Source: an uncultured Oscillospiraceae bacterium (GTDB lineage: Bacteria > Bacillota > Clostridia > Oscillospirales > Oscillospiraceae). Taken from it: DNA of 15,429 nt. Location: positions 1 through 15,429 of the forward strand of contig CAAEOT010000007.1 of the NCBI GenBank assembly GCA_900757655.1. Reading direction: 5' to 3'. The number at the start of each line of letters is the position of its first letter. Within the stretch, counting starts at the first letter, position 1. The notes beneath the pieces were generated by a model. The model did no database searches and had not been told where the DNA came from. It saw only the letters and a program-made list of their open reading frames with translations. The position numbers and the translations under genes were made by a program. Of the stretch, positions 14,141 through 15,429 are shown in pieces.

Positions 14141-14156
14141 TCCGCCCCCCGGCGGA
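14141..14156 (+). promoter_or_regulatory. Leader hairpin abutting the ribosome site of the alcohol dehydrogenase
   Basis: TCCGCC and GGCGGA pair around CCCC. The hairpin ends immediately before GGGAAGGAA (14157-14165), the ribosome site, 7 nt from the start codon. It could tune translation or protect the transcript; neither can be told from sequence alone. Confidence 0.45.
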
Positions 14157-14171
14157 GGGAAGGAATCGTTT

Positions 14172-15407
14172 ATGGATGGACTGAAAAAAGCATATTACCG
14201 TACTTATCAGCAGGTGTTTGACCTTGGTATGCGCTGCCTGCACTGGCGCAAACCGATCGTGATCTCCGGTGCCGGCAGCATCCGGCAGGTCCCGGATGTG
14301 CTGGGCAAGTGCGGCGTGACGAAGGTCATGGTCGTCACCGGTTCGCATGTGGTCAAGTCGCTCGGGCCGAAGCTGTTCGCCGCGCTCGAGGATGCCGGTA
14401 TGCCCTACGAGGTGTTCAGCGAGGTCGAAGCCAACCCCTCGGTGAACACGGTCGAGAAGATCCGCGCACAGTATGTGGAGACCGGCTGCGGCGGTTTTGT
14501 CGCCCTTGGCGGCGGCAGCCCGATGGACGCGACCAAGGGCGCGGCCGCCCGCGTCGCCTGCCCGAAAAAGAGCTGCGACGATATGGCTGGCGTCATGCGC
14601 GTCGGGAAGACCGTGCCGCCCATCGTCGCCATCCCGACGACATCGGGCACCGGCAGCGAGACGACGATCGCCGCCGTGATTACCGACAGTGAGACGCACC
14701 ACAAGTACGCGCTCATGGATCTCAAGCTCATGCCGCTGTACGCGATCCTGGACCCGGAGCTGACGGTTGGCCTGCCGCCGCGCACGACTGCGACGACCGG
14801 CATGGACGCGCTCACCCACGCGATCGAGGCGTACATCAGCTGGACATATAACACCAAGGAGAGCCTGCGCCTCGCCGAAGAGGCAGTCAAGCTCATCTTC
14901 GATAACCTTGAGCTGGCATATCAGCACGGCGAGGATCTCAAGGTGCGCGAGAACATGATGATCGCCGCCTTCAAGGCCGGCTTTGCGTTCTCCCGTGCCG
15001 GCGTCGGCAATGTGCACGCCATCGCGCACACGCTCGGCGGCCTGTATAACACGCCGCACGGTCTGGCCAACGCGGTCATCCTGCCGATCGTCCTTGAGGA
15101 CTACGGCGAGGCCGTATATCCGAAACTTGCGCGCCTGTGCGAGATCGCCGGAGTCAAGACCGACGGCACGGACGCCGAGAAGGCCCAGGCCTTCATTGCG
15201 GAGATCTATGCCATGAACGAGCGCATGGGTATCCCGAAGGGCTTTGACTTCATTCAGGCAGAGGACATTCCGCAGATCGTTACCTGGGCGCTGGCCGAGG
15301 CCAACCCGAACTATCCGGTGCCGGTCGTGTACAACGCCGCGCGCTGCCGCAAGGTCATCGATACCATTCGCGCCAAGGCCGCGGAGAACGCGCCGGTCGA
15401 GGCATAA
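14172..15407 (+). CDS. Iron-containing alcohol dehydrogenase family protein
   Basis: The 411-aa product is a group III, iron-dependent alcohol dehydrogenase, which reduces aldehydes or ketones to alcohols with NAD(P)H. The nucleotide fold has FVALGGGSPMDATK (109-122) and AIPTTSGTGSE (153-163). The metal site matches the FucO pattern: D212 and H216 in MDALTH, H282 in VHAIAH, and H296 in TPHG, with H286 also conserved. Length is near normal for the family (about 380-420). The N-terminal ~25 residues before the fold are slightly longer than usual. Its actual substrate cannot be named. AAGGA (14160-14164) lies 7 nt before the start. The gene ends 22 nt before the window edge, so downstream partners are not visible. 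Confidence 0.93.
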   Translation: MDGLKKAYYRTYQQVFDLGMRCLHWRKPIVISGAGSIRQVPDVLGKCGVTKVMVVTGSHVVKSLGPKLFAALEDAGMPYEVFSEVEANPSVNTVEKIRAQYVETGCGGFVALGGGSPMDATKGAAARVACPKKSCDDMAGVMRVGKTVPPIVAIPTTSGTGSETTIAAVITDSETHHKYALMDLKLMPLYAILDPELTVGLPPRTTATTGMDALTHAIEAYISWTYNTKESLRLAEEAVKLIFDNLELAYQHGEDLKVRENMMIAAFKAGFAFSRAGVGNVHAIAHTLGGLYNTPHGLANAVILPIVLEDYGEAVYPKLARLCEIAGVKTDGTDAEKAQAFIAEIYAMNERMGIPKGFDFIQAEDIPQIVTWALAEANPNYPVPVVYNAARCRKVIDTIRAKAAENAPVEA

Positions 15408-15429
15408 GCAGCTCTATGAGAAAAACCCC

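Noticed and set aside
1..15429. CRISPR array, phage, IS or integron features
   Set aside because: No regularly spaced repeats, no transposase or integrase frame and no terminal repeats with target duplications were seen; gene content is housekeeping.

Overview
The window looks like chromosomal core sequence from a GC-rich member of the Clostridia (Bacillota), most likely the Oscillospirales. The grounds are high G+C with strong third-position GC bias, purine-rich AGGAGG-type ribosome sites, a yaaL-bofA pair typical of endospore-forming lineages, and cell-wall and fermentation enzymes of clostridial type. This is an inference from gene content. There is no rRNA or other taxonomic marker, and I see no phage, IS, plasmid or CRISPR signature.

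Left part (1-3760): a DEDDh exonuclease (minus strand) is transcribed divergently from ddl-murF (plus strand). The two plus-strand genes make D-Ala-D-Ala and attach it to UDP-MurNAc-tripeptide, and they are separated by 4 nt. A run of four tandem hairpins, the last a good intrinsic terminator, closes the unit.

Middle part (3760-6120): a 65-aa single-pass membrane protein and a 236-aa membrane-anchored protein lie in tandem, each apparently with its own terminator. Their N-terminal ~63 residues align, so the short one looks like an anchor-only relative of the long one. The long protein's outer part resembles the helical N-domain of SurA/PrsA-type foldases. Convergent to them is yaaL-bofA; BofA-family proteins inhibit pro-sigma-K processing. 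A GC-rich, gene-free stretch (5660-6120) holds several strong hairpins ending in an intrinsic terminator, and is the best candidate for an undescribed RNA.

Right part (6030-12364): a clear sigma-A promoter precedes a four-gene run with gaps of 30, 10 and 12 nt: a divergent type IIA topoisomerase B subunit (parE-like), its A subunit (parC-like), a YitT-family membrane protein, and a lipoprotein with a transglutaminase-like C-terminus whose expected catalytic His is Arg.

Far right (12389-15429): tRNA-Gly(GCC) sits in a compact unit of its own, between a terminator that overlaps the tRNA promoter and a 19-bp terminator hairpin. It is followed by an FAD-dependent dehydrogenase (COG2509 type) with a four-Cys cluster, and an iron-dependent alcohol dehydrogenase whose -35 box lies inside a palindrome.

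Most of the window is ordinary housekeeping sequence. The points most worth a second look are the RNA candidate at 5835-6021, the anchor-only/foldase-like pair, the divergent topoisomerase pair, and the altered transglutaminase-like triad.
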